64,000 nucleotides of DNA, taken from contig NZ_CP018477.1 in assembly GCF_002277955.1 (NCBI RefSeq), positions 3,493,206 to 3,557,205 on the forward strand. Direction: 5' to 3'. Below the pieces are notes generated by a model. It saw only the letters and a list, made by a program, of their open reading frames with translations, was not told the DNA's origin and ran no database searches. This document shows, one piece after another, positions 51,614 to 59,593 of this stretch (position 1 is its first letter; each line of letters starts with the position of its first letter). Both the position numbers and the translations under genes were made by a program. The stretch comes from Thermogutta terrifontis. GTDB taxonomy: Bacteria; Planctomycetota; Planctomycetia; Pirellulales; Thermoguttaceae.

Positions 51614-52648
51614 TTAATCCTGAGGAATGCTTCGCAGCACATCCGTGGGGGCGTAATCGTCGGTGAGAATCTCCCCCTGACGGACGTAATCTTCACCGGA
51701 AGTCCCGAGTTGAGCCACTTCAGGAAGAAAGAAGGTGAATTTTTTCTCGGCCTGAAGTTGCTCCGCCCGCTTTATTATTTCTTCACGAGAAAGACGTTGC
51801 GGCTTTTTGCTGGCCACGACAATCACATTTCCATATCGGCCGTAGGACCATTCTGAGGGAAACACCCGAGCAATCGTCCGCCGCTGATAATGGTATGAGG
51901 CGAAACCAGGTTGCAGGTTGCTCACAACCACCCCGTCTTCCTCAAGGAGCTTGGCCACCAATTCCATGAACTCCCGCGTTGTGAGGTGATAAGGGATGTA
52001 CCCGCCGCGGAAAGCGTCGAGAAAAATCATGTCGTAGCGAGCGCCCTCCTTGGCCAGGCGGGTCATCTGCACCCGTGCGTCGCGAATGTACACTTTCATC
52101 CTGCTATCTTCCTTAAATCCGAAATAGGCTTGGGCGGCTTCCACGACGACGGGGTCGAGCTCGATCACATCCAAATGCACGTCGGGATAGTAATGTCGAA
52201 TCGCCCGAACGAGCGTTCCTCCACCCAGCCCCACAAAAAGAATGCGCTGCGGATGGGGGCAGTGAATAAAGCCGGCCATCATCAACTTGTAGTAATGCAA
52301 CGGAAAATCCAGTGGATTACGCACGTTAATGGCGGATTCTTCAAAGTCGATTCCAGATCGGCGAAACTGAAGGCGACGAATATCGCCCTCCTCCACCACC
52401 CGCACATAGTGGTAAAGGGATTCTTTCTCGAACAGAACGCGGCTCAGTTCTTGGGCAGAAATACGCTGAGAAGGCGCAACAACTCCCAGGCCCACCACAA
52501 TCATGCCCAGGACCAAAGCCCTAACTCCGGCTGCCGCACGCAGGATTTGTGTTTCGAAACACCTGTCTTTGCGGTTTGAACAACCCACCTGACCAATCTC
52601 GCTGAGTTTTTCAGGAGATTTGCTCCCCAGGAAATAGAGTCCAATCAT
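51614..52648 (-). CDS. spermidine-synthase-like methyltransferase-fold protein (soluble half)
   Basis: 344 residues. One N-terminal membrane helix (~45-63, ALVLGMIVVGLGVVA), then a spermidine-synthase (PABS-type) Rossmann domain (~75-330) with the SAM-site signature RILFVGLGGGTLVRAI and the acidic pair VIELDPVVV, and DMIFLDAFRG. The conserved GGG and Asp-Glu features are present, but the aminopropyl-acceptor (putrescine) pocket cannot be judged by eye. It lies 126 bases downstream of a 226-residue membrane gene that matches the N-terminal part of fused MFS-spermidine-synthase proteins. Polyamine synthesis in the canonical sense is uncertain. Confidence 0.8.
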   Translation of the reverse strand: MIGLYFLGSKSPEKLSEIGQVGCSNRKDRCFETQILRAAAGVRALVLGMIVVGLGVVAPSQRISAQELSRVLFEKESLYHYVRVVEEGDIRRLQFRRSGIDFEESAINVRNPLDFPLHYYKLMMAGFIHCPHPQRILFVGLGGGTLVRAIRHYYPDVHLDVIELDPVVVEAAQAYFGFKEDSRMKVYIRDARVQMTRLAKEGARYDMIFLDAFRGGYIPYHLTTREFMELVAKLLEEDGVVVSNLQPGFASYHYQRRTIARVFPSEWSYGRYGNVIVVASKKPQRLSREEIIKRAEQLQAEKKFTFFLPEVAQLGTSGEDYVRQGEILTDDYAPTDVLRSIPQD

Positions 52649-52774
52649 GGCCGAATTTCTCTAACCCAATGGACAACAAAAACGAATTGGTATTGAGATC
52701 GGATGAACCGGTATCAATGCCGATCAATGAACCGTGCAGCGACGATCTCCTTGCCTAAGCAAGCTTTCCTCCCA

Positions 52775-53455
52775 TTATCTTTTTACCAATTCCGGCGGCT
52801 CAACCCGTTTGACTGCGGAGGACGGTGGCGCGGTAAAGGCAGCATTTCCCCGTGGTGAACCGACCACCGCGACCACCGCCACAAGGAGCCCCAAAGCCGC
52901 CAGCACACCGGCTCCCAGAAACAGACAGTGGCGAATTCCCAAACTCAAAATGAGATAAAACGCAGTGTGAATACATCCAAGAAAACTGCCCACGGTAGAA
53001 ATGGCGTAGAGTGTCCCGGCACTTGCACCGGACTTTTCGACACTTGTGGTCATCAGCCGGATACAGTAGGGTGAAACCATCCCCAGTAGGGTGCTGGGCA
53101 GAAAAAACAGCGCTGTCGCGGCGGCCAGCGCTCCGTAACGCTCATTCCACTCCAAAGCTGCAAACCAGCCGCTGATCTCAGGATACCACAGAGCTACCGG
53201 GACAATGCTCAGGGCAGCGGCCAAGATCACTCCTGCGAGCACCCCCAGCAACGGCCATCGAGAGGAAGCCCAGCCGCCGATCAGGTAGCCGGTGCTCAGC
53301 GAAAGCAAAAAGACGCCAATGACGCTGCCCCAGACGAAAACACCGCTTCCAAAGTCCGGGGAAAGGATCCGCCCGCCGAGAATCTCCAGGCCCATCATCA
53401 CCCAGCCGCATACGAAAGCGGTGGTACACAGGAGGAAAGAGCGCAATCCGGACAT
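52775..53455 (-). CDS. membrane protein, N-terminal half of a fused spermidine-synthase-like protein
   Basis: About 226 residues from the ATG at 53455 (an in-frame TTG 9 bases upstream is possible). Six or seven hydrophobic helices: e.g. FLLCTTAFVCGWVMMGLEIL with GRILSPDFGSGVFVWGSV and FFLPSTLLGMVSPYCIRL, all typical of the membrane half of the 'fused spermidine synthase'/MFS-like family. In many bacteria this membrane half and the methyltransferase half are one ~500-residue protein; here they are separate genes in the same order. The likely role is a membrane anchor or transporter that works with the soluble half. Confidence 0.8.
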   Translation of the reverse strand: MSGLRSFLLCTTAFVCGWVMMGLEILGGRILSPDFGSGVFVWGSVIGVFLLSLSTGYLIGGWASSRWPLLGVLAGVILAAALSIVPVALWYPEISGWFAALEWNERYGALAAATALFFLPSTLLGMVSPYCIRLMTTSVEKSGASAGTLYAISTVGSFLGCIHTAFYLILSLGIRHCLFLGAGVLAALGLLVAVVAVVGSPRGNAAFTAPPSSAVKRVEPPELVKR

Positions 53456-53764
53456 GCGCGGCAAACCCCGTCACAGCGGAAATGAAGGGAGGGCTTCAGA
53501 AACCACGATAACCCGAAATTACCCTGTCCCGGTTTGCCAGTCAACTCGCTCTTCGGCCGAAGTTCGCCTCGTGGGTGGAGATTGGCACACAAGGGACAGG
53601 AAAAAAGAAGTTCTTCCAGGATATTCTGGGGCGCTGGCTGCCATCTTCCACCGGCGTCTTCCTGCTATCCACAGTCAGAGGTGCGAGAAAGGAGCAATTC
53701 ACGAATTGACCCTACCGGCGTCACATCGATTCGGCGAAGTTTCGTGTGTTGGAGGGGGCAATCC
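53456..53764. other. intergenic region with a CAATTC hairpin
   Basis: About 300 bases without a gene. It includes CAATTC-AC-GAATTG (53695-53708), related to the AATT-type hairpin of array 3. Confidence 0.5.
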
Positions 53765-53857
53765 ATGAAGAATCCGAGCAGCGATCAGCTCACAACAGAA
53801 CAAAGACAGGCGGCCGATGTGATCGACCGCCTGCCAGAATTCATCGTCATTGAGTAA
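53765..53857 (+). CDS. putative 30-residue small protein
   Basis: A 30-codon frame starting at ATG 53765 with a strong ribosome site GGAGGGGG (53752-53759) 5 bases upstream. The product is acidic/polar and would be helical in its middle part (TTEQRQAADVIDRLPEF), with no signal or membrane segment. Conservation cannot be tested here. The strong ribosome site is the only support; it lies convergent with the cytochrome-like gene. Confidence 0.45.
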   Translation: MKNPSSDQLTTEQRQAADVIDRLPEFIVIE

Positions 53858-53947
53858 ACCGGGACCGCCACAACAGTTCACGAGGCACCACAATCCTGCC
53901 CCACAAGCCCGGCTTTTCGCGGCATGCGATCAGGGAAGCCGTCAAGG

Positions 53948-54724
53948 TTATTCGGTCTTGCCCAGCGCTTCCGGATGGAAGACCGCATGGCAATCGTCGC
54001 AAGTCTTCGCGAGGGCAGCCACGGCTTTTTCGGCTCCCGCCGCGTCCTTGGCTTTCGCTGCCTTGTTGACTTGAGCCGCTGCATCCCGCATGGCCGCACA
54101 GAACTGGAACCACTGTTCCGCGTTCTCGGGCTTGCTAGTCTCGTCCAAATTCGCCATACTGCCCTGGGCGATTGCAGCGATCACGGCGGAATCCATTGCG
54201 ATTGTCTCCGCCTGTCGTTCGAACCGCCGCATGTTGCGCTTCAGCCGGGAGTTGACGAGGGGAACCTGTTCCATCAATTCTTTCAAAGAGGCCACTTTTT
54301 CCCACTTGAGGCCATTCGAATCTCCGGACGCAGATTTGGCCGCCTCGACTGCCGCCAGCGCTTTCTTGGCCGAAGCATAGTCCTTCGCTGCGGCAGCCGA
54401 GAGCTCCCGAGCCGCCTTGATCAGAGCGGGGGCAGCCGCCTTGTATGGTGTATTCTCATCGTGAAGCCCCAGCACCAGGGCAAGGACCGCCAATGTTTCA
54501 GCGTCTTTAATGACCTTCGACTGCAAATCTTTGAAATCCTCCTCAGACTCCAGGACCTTGGCGATCCCTTGGATGTAATCATCCACCGCCTTCACGAGAT
54601 CAGCAGCGGGCGCGTAAGTCGATGCCTTGGGGGCCGGGGGAATGTCCGCGCCACGGGCTATTGTCCCGCCACTAAAAACCAGAAAACCGATCGCAACACC
54701 AAGCGTGAGCACGACGGGTCGCAT
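53948..54724 (-). CDS. exported class II-type cytochrome c (cytochrome c'-like) protein
   Basis: About 258 residues from ATG 54724, with GAGGAGG 7 bases upstream. Signal peptide ~1-26 (ends ARGAD). The mature protein is all-helical, rich in Ala and Lys, and appears to have two parts; the C-terminal part ends with the heme motif CDDCHAVFHP, a CxxCH followed by Phe and His, typical of class II cytochromes c' where heme sits near the C terminus. One heme only. Such proteins bind NO or act in electron transfer in the periplasm. The extra N-terminal helical domain (~30-130) is atypical of plain c' proteins. Confidence 0.8.
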   Translation of the reverse strand: MRPVVLTLGVAIGFLVFSGGTIARGADIPPAPKASTYAPAADLVKAVDDYIQGIAKVLESEEDFKDLQSKVIKDAETLAVLALVLGLHDENTPYKAAAPALIKAARELSAAAAKDYASAKKALAAVEAAKSASGDSNGLKWEKVASLKELMEQVPLVNSRLKRNMRRFERQAETIAMDSAVIAAIAQGSMANLDETSKPENAEQWFQFCAAMRDAAAQVNKAAKAKDAAGAEKAVAALAKTCDDCHAVFHPEALGKTE

Positions 54725-54900
54725 GAACAAGCCTCCTCGTTATTCAGGTGGGACGTACCAACCTCTAAAGCGGGGTGATTAAACTCTGGCAGCGTGATTG
54801 TAATACGGTGGTCGACCCGTAAGCGGTTCGGCGTACTCGCTTTCAAATCCTCGCCACCTGAGTTCAATTCTCGCGACTTGCTAACCACCCCAAAATCCGT

Positions 54901-54930
54901 TGAAAGACGCACACTCGAAAAAATATTTTC
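54901..54930 (+). promoter_or_regulatory. possible promoter of the enolase-superfamily gene
   Basis: TTGAAA (54901-54906), 18-base spacer, TATTTT (54925-54930). A CGAAAA-AATA-TTTTCG inverted repeat overlaps the -10, which could be an operator. It lies about 100 bases before the preferred start at 55033. Confidence 0.35.
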
Positions 54931-55032
54931 GGTGTGCTATCTTGGCTAGTGTCATCGGGCGACAGGCGGATGTCAAGGACCGCGGGCGAGTCATGGGGTA
55001 AACAACTGTCGAGGGCGAGGTGCTGCCGACCC

Positions 55033-56085
55033 ATGCGGCTGTGCGACGTCGAATTTCTTCTGACCAAATTGGACCCGTTGAGTCAGGGCATTGCGGATCG
55101 CCTTGTGCTGGTCCGCGTGCAAACGGACGCTGCCGTGGATGGCTGGGGCGAAGCACCGGTACCATGGCGAGTGGGCGAACTGGCGCGGCGACGCGAGCAA
55201 CTCCTTCCAACCCTGGCAGGGCGAAACATCCTGGACCTCGCCGAGCTTGCCGAATTGAACGTCCTCTCCCCACCTCTCCGTGCGGCGGTCGAGATCGCCT
55301 GCTGGGACGCGGCGGGAAAGGCCCTGGGGCAACCCGTGGCGCGGTTTTGGGGAGGCTTTTACCGCCACCAGGTGCCGGTGGGACAGTTCGTGGGCGACAT
55401 GGATGAGGACGAGATTCTGGCCCAGGCTCAAAGAATGTATGACAGAGGGGTGACGTGCTGGATCCTGGGCACGAGTGGACAAATCGCTCAGGATCTCGAA
55501 GTACTCCGTGCCATTCGAGATCAGTTTGGAGAGGCCATTCAACTGCGAGTGGACGCCCGCCGCAGGTTCGACTTTACCGCCGCCGTGCACCTTTGCCTTC
55601 AGATGGAATCCCTGGGTATTCACTGCCTCATTGATCCGCTGGCCACAAATTACTGGCAGACCTACCGGCGGCTGCAGCAAGAATCCCCGGTTCCTATCGC
55701 CATCCGCCGGGGATTAAAATCGCTGCGGGACGTGTGGGCGGTGTGTCAATGCGGGGCCGCTCGGCACCTCATTCTGGACATGTATGAGCTCGGGGGACTT
55801 CTGGCCATCCGTAACGCTTCGGCCGTTGCCCAGGCAGCGCAGATTGAGGTCTCTCTGGGAATGCCGGCCTCGGTGGGGATTGGCCTGGCGGCAGCACTTC
55901 ACCTGGGAGCAGCGCTGCCTCCCCTCGTGCATGCTCACAACTTATGGCAATATTGTGAGGACTCCAGAATCGTCCACCCGTTCGCTGTTAAAAATGGGAT
56001 GTGGACTGTCCCGGAAGAACCGGGGCTGGGAATCCCCCTCCAGAGAGATCATTGGGAGTTGCTCACTCTGGCTCGGGATTTTTAA
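55033..56085 (+). CDS. enolase-superfamily protein (OSBS/muconate-cycloisomerase-like) lacking catalytic residues
   Basis: About 350 residues from ATG 55033 (MRLCDVEF); an upstream in-frame start is possible (54934). The fold is clear: capping domain with WGEAPVPW and AAVEIACWDAAGKALGQPV, then the barrel. But the usual KxK acid/base motif on strand 2 reads CWILGTSG (no Lys), and of the three metal ligands only the first Asp (RVDARRR) is obvious; the second is Asp in LIDPLATN where Glu is normal, and the third (usually DE) reads AIRRGLKS. The protein therefore probably cannot do proton abstraction and metal chelation in the standard way. It may be a pseudo-enzyme or use a different chemistry. 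Confidence 0.75.
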   Translation: MRLCDVEFLLTKLDPLSQGIADRLVLVRVQTDAAVDGWGEAPVPWRVGELARRREQLLPTLAGRNILDLAELAELNVLSPPLRAAVEIACWDAAGKALGQPVARFWGGFYRHQVPVGQFVGDMDEDEILAQAQRMYDRGVTCWILGTSGQIAQDLEVLRAIRDQFGEAIQLRVDARRRFDFTAAVHLCLQMESLGIHCLIDPLATNYWQTYRRLQQESPVPIAIRRGLKSLRDVWAVCQCGAARHLILDMYELGGLLAIRNASAVAQAAQIEVSLGMPASVGIGLAAALHLGAALPPLVHAHNLWQYCEDSRIVHPFAVKNGMWTVPEEPGLGIPLQRDHWELLTLARDF

Positions 56086-56132
56086 CGCATAACGAGCGGT
56101 TGTCCGAGAGCATTCACTTCTAGCCAGACGCG

Positions 56133-56618
56133 ATGGCCATTTTCTTCTATCGGCTGCACTGTCGGCATTGCGGACACACAGAAATCCTGTCTCGGCATGA
56201 GGCAGAGCGAAGGCTCCAGGCGCACAAGAAGCTCCGCGCCGGCGTCCAGACGGACGAGGCCCTGCTGGATGAATTGGTCCCCAATCTTCTGCCGCAAACT
56301 CCGTGTCGCCAGTGCGGAACAATGCCGCTGCAGGTCACCGTTCAGCATGACGTTGGTGATTGGTCGGAACAAAAGCGCTGTATTGCATGTGGTGGTGTCA
56401 TCCCAGCAGCAAGATTGGCCGTGTTTCCTGAGGCAGAGATGTGCACCAAATGTCAGAGTGCCGTGGATAGGGGAGAGACGCCGGGGCCACCCGTTTTCTG
56501 CAGACGCTGTGGAAGCCCCATGCGGATCGGCACACGCCAGATCGGCGGCCGGACGCGCTATGTGTGGATATGTACCAATGAAACCGGATGCTCGTACTGG
56601 TGTGAAAGCATTCGATAA
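56133..56618 (+). CDS. multi-zinc-ribbon protein with DksA/TraR-like finger
   Basis: 161 residues, beginning 47 bases after the enolase-like gene on the same strand. Four CxxC-type sites are visible: CRHCG (~10), CRQCG (~58), the DksA/TraR-type finger CIACGGVIPAARL ... CTKC (~83-109), and CRRCGSPM ... CTNETGC (~128-155). Together they would hold two or more structural zinc ions. DksA-type fingers suggest RNA polymerase contact or assembly; the coiled-coil tip with Asp residues, needed for ppGpp-linked control by DksA, is absent. Function unknown. Confidence 0.7.
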   Translation: MAIFFYRLHCRHCGHTEILSRHEAERRLQAHKKLRAGVQTDEALLDELVPNLLPQTPCRQCGTMPLQVTVQHDVGDWSEQKRCIACGGVIPAARLAVFPEAEMCTKCQSAVDRGETPGPPVFCRRCGSPMRIGTRQIGGRTRYVWICTNETGCSYWCESIR

Positions 56619-56800
56619 CGCGCTGCTTTTCCCGAGCGAGTATCTGCTACGTGTGCCCCCACGCCCTTCCAAACAGAAACGGCTGATCCCCGAGTGCGGA
56701 ATTTAAGTCTGCACGCGGATCAAAGACCCGACGTGCCTAGACCTGTGCGTCACAACGGCGAGCATTGGACGTCGCAGAGCAAAGCTGCTAGAGGCAGCGG

Positions 56801-57850
56801 TCACGCGGCTTTTCGATCGCGAAGCAATTTCGTGCAGGCATCACAGACCATTTCAGGGGTAATCGCTTGCATCAGGCTTTCCGGTGCTCGTCGGGGATGA
56901 CGACCCTGGTATTCTGCTGCCCGAATTGCAATGTGTCCGGGTCCGTAGGGACCGACCCGCGCCGGATCGGTTGGCCCAAAAAGCCCAACGCAGGGGACGC
57001 CAAGGGCGGCCGCCATGTGGAGCGGCCCCGTATCGGCGGAGATCATGAGCGACGCGCGACGGAGAATGGCCGCCATCTGACGTAGATTCGTTGGTGGAGC
57101 CAGCCGACATGCTTCACCGGCTTGGGCCACAATTGCTTCCGCCCAGGTCCACTCAATCTGGCTACCCCACAATACAAGCGTCGGTAAGGCCAAGGCGTCG
57201 TGCAAGAACTTGGCCACAGCCGAGAATCTGTCGAATGGCCATCGCTTGCATGGCCAGGCTGCTCCCGGATTGATCACGGCGAACCGACCGACCAACCCCA
57301 ATTCCGCCAGAACGCTCTGTGCCCATTCGGCTTCCTCGGGTGTTTCGAAAAGTTTGAACTCTACTCTAGGGGACTCTATCCCCAGCACCCGGAGCAGGCT
57401 CAGAAAGATTTCCACCACGTGGGAGCCCAGGGCTGGAACCCGATGTGTCGCTAGCCAGGGGGCCAGTTCCCGCCCTTGAGGACGAGCGAAACCGACCCGA
57501 AATCGCGCCCCACTCAGCCAGGCCAAGAGTGCGCTCTTGGAAAGACTTTGCACATCAAGGGCCACATCGAAAGACCGCTCCTTCAATGTGTGGCGAATTC
57601 GTCGAATCTGGCCCCACGATTTGTACCACCTCCTCGGCACGGCGATAATCTCATCCACCGCTGGATGGCCGACCAGGATGGGGGCGTTTCGCTCTTCGAC
57701 AATCCAGGCGATCCTGGCTTGAGGAAACCGCTGGCGAAGAGCAGAAGCCACCGGGAGTGTAAGGATGACATCACCCAGTGCGCTCAGACGGACTATCAAG
57801 AATCGGGCTGTCGGAGGAACTTCCACGAGAGGTGTCAACAGATTCGACAC
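56801..57850 (-). CDS. ADP-heptose:LPS heptosyltransferase (GT9 family)
   Basis: 349 residues. GT9 landmarks: FLIVRLSALGDVILTLPV at the N terminus (donor/acceptor loop), VEERNAPIL, and in the C-terminal lobe ISADTGPLHMAAALGVPCVGLFG, with NPGAAWPCKRWP before it. The family transfers heptose from an ADP-heptose donor to lipopolysaccharide core. The gene suggests an outer membrane with LPS. The divergent neighbour is an epimerase, consistent with nucleotide-sugar metabolism, but whether it is heptosyltransferase I, II or another GT9 cannot be set. Confidence 0.85.
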   Translation of the reverse strand: MSNLLTPLVEVPPTARFLIVRLSALGDVILTLPVASALRQRFPQARIAWIVEERNAPILVGHPAVDEIIAVPRRWYKSWGQIRRIRHTLKERSFDVALDVQSLSKSALLAWLSGARFRVGFARPQGRELAPWLATHRVPALGSHVVEIFLSLLRVLGIESPRVEFKLFETPEEAEWAQSVLAELGLVGRFAVINPGAAWPCKRWPFDRFSAVAKFLHDALALPTLVLWGSQIEWTWAEAIVAQAGEACRLAPPTNLRQMAAILRRASLMISADTGPLHMAAALGVPCVGLFGPTDPARVGPYGPGHIAIRAAEYQGRHPRRAPESLMQAITPEMVCDACTKLLRDRKAA

Positions 57851-57998
57851 GACTGACCTCCTGCAATTCCCGCATCATTTCCTTGGCCGGGCCACTATCA
57901 CCCCACCGATCCGTTAAAATAGCGTGAATTGTCGCTGGTCATTCCGTGGCCAACGGCTCGGTATTGGGACATCTATTGATAACTCCGCAGGTGAGAGA

Positions 57999-59015
57999 AT
58001 GGCGAAGGTTTTTATTACAGGCGGTACGGGCTTCGTAGGATACCATCTGGTAAAAGCCTTGACCGAACGAGGCCATGAGGTTGTTTGCCTCGTCCGTGCT
58101 ACCTCTCGCACAGGTCCCCTCGAGCCCTTCGGTGTGCGATTTCACCCGGGCAGCTTACACGATGTGGAAAGCTTAGTCCCAGCGCTCAAAGGCGTCCAGA
58201 TCGTTTACCATCTCGCTGGAACAACAAAAGCTCTCAAAGTCGATCAGTTTTTTCAGGTTAACGAAAGAGGGACTGAGAGCCTCCTGCAAGCGTGTCGCCG
58301 AGTGTCTCCCCCTCCTGTGGTGGTGATTGTGTCGAGCCTGGCGGCTGCGGGGCCTGTCAGAAAAGGGCGAGAACCCCACCGCGAGGGAGAGCCTTCGTAC
58401 CCCGTCTCGTGGTACGGGAAGAGCAAGCGGGCTGGTGAGTTGGTCGCCGAAAAATATGCGGGGGAACTCCCCATTACGATTGTTCGGCCACCGATCATCC
58501 TGGGGGAGTGGGACAAAGACGGGCTCGAAATGTTCAAGCCGATCGCGCGGACAGGGGTCCACCTCGTGCCCGGCTACCGCCGGAAGTATTACTCAGTGGT
58601 CTACGCGGGTGACCTCGCAGAACTCCTGGTGACGGCCGCCGAGCGAGCCGAACGCCTCCCCAAGCCGGATGGCTCGACCGACAAGGGGCAAGGCTACTAC
58701 TATGCCGCTTTCGATGAATGTCCCTCTTACGGGGAACTGGGCAAACTGATGGGGAAGGCACTCGGACGCCGAACTCTTGTCATCCCAGTGGCACCGCCGG
58801 TCGTCTGGACGGTGGCCCTCCTGGGCGAGTTAACAGCCCATCTAAGGCGGCGACCGGTCGTCTTCCATCTGGACAAGGCCCGAGAGGCACTCGCCGGTTC
58901 CTGGATGTGTTCGGCACAAAAGGCTCGAGAGCAGCTTGGTTTTTCCACTCCCAAGACCTTGCTCGAGCGGCTGGAACAAACCGTCAAGTGGTATCGTCGT
59001 GAGAAGTGGCTGTGA
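57999..59015 (+). CDS. NAD-dependent epimerase/dehydratase (extended SDR family)
   Basis: About 338 residues from the ATG at 57999, preceded by AGGTGAGAG. Rossmann motif FITGGTGFVGYHL (~5-17) and active-site WYGKSKRAGE (Tyr-x-x-x-Lys, ~150); the Ser of VSSLAAAG completes the catalytic triad. The C-terminal part carries a hydrophobic stretch (VAPPVVWTVALLGEL), as in HpnA-like and UDP-glucose 4-epimerase relatives. Substrate is not identifiable: nucleotide sugar or isoprenoid-linked sugar. It is transcribed divergently from the GT9 gene. Confidence 0.88.
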   Translation: MAKVFITGGTGFVGYHLVKALTERGHEVVCLVRATSRTGPLEPFGVRFHPGSLHDVESLVPALKGVQIVYHLAGTTKALKVDQFFQVNERGTESLLQACRRVSPPPVVVIVSSLAAAGPVRKGREPHREGEPSYPVSWYGKSKRAGELVAEKYAGELPITIVRPPIILGEWDKDGLEMFKPIARTGVHLVPGYRRKYYSVVYAGDLAELLVTAAERAERLPKPDGSTDKGQGYYYAAFDECPSYGELGKLMGKALGRRTLVIPVAPPVVWTVALLGELTAHLRRRPVVFHLDKAREALAGSWMCSAQKAREQLGFSTPKTLLERLEQTVKWYRREKWL

Positions 59016-59070
59016 AAGGCCGCGCGGAGGCCACGATTTGTTAAACCAGGGACAGCTTTTAGACCGTTCA

Positions 59071-59451
59071 CTACGAATGTGCTCGGCCTAAGAATCGGCA
59101 ACCGATAAGAAAGCGGCCTTTCTCGTGGTTGTCCAACTCGTGGACGTAGACCACCTGGGCCGTCAGATAGATGCATTTCTGATCGTTGCTCACGAGCGCC
59201 ACCAACTGGGTGAAGTCAGGTCGTTCGTCAAGATAGAAAGAGAACCCGCCGCGCGAGATGTCCCGGCATCGCACGGGGATAAAATCTCCAGGATTTGGTT
59301 TCTTCCCGTTGCTCAGCGGTGCCACTCGCTGAATCGAATCGAAGGCGAAACGCGGCATTCGCCGCCTTTGTACAATGCTTTTGTCCATGGCCGGGGCTTG
59401 TGCTCTTGAAATTTCGCAACGCGACTCCTCTACGAATTTAGCACACGGCAT
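59071..59451 (-). CDS. PilZ domain protein (c-di-GMP-binding type)
   Basis: 126 residues. The PilZ signature is present: RRRMPRFAF (Arg-x-x-x-Arg) and, ~40 residues on, CRDISRGGFSF (Asp-x-Ser-x-x-Gly); both contact c-di-GMP. Start uncertain: an ATG at 59388 (MDKSIVQ) would give a 105-residue protein closer to the usual PilZ length. A single-domain PilZ protein would relay c-di-GMP to a partner in motility, polysaccharide or division control. It has a clear gap of ~55 bases from the convergent epimerase gene. Confidence 0.8.
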   Translation of the reverse strand: MPCAKFVEESRCEISRAQAPAMDKSIVQRRRMPRFAFDSIQRVAPLSNGKKPNPGDFIPVRCRDISRGGFSFYLDERPDFTQLVALVSNDQKCIYLTAQVVYVHELDNHEKGRFLIGCRFLGRAHS

Positions 59452-59593
59452 TGAGCGGATGGGTCTTTTGCCGATAAAGTTTTTTCAGTTTTTGCAGTCA
59501 CAAGGCTGAAGCTGATATTTCCGACGCGAATGTAACGCTTATTCAGGGGATTCTGTTGAAGCGGACGTTTTGTTTTAGGGAGATGCCCAACCG

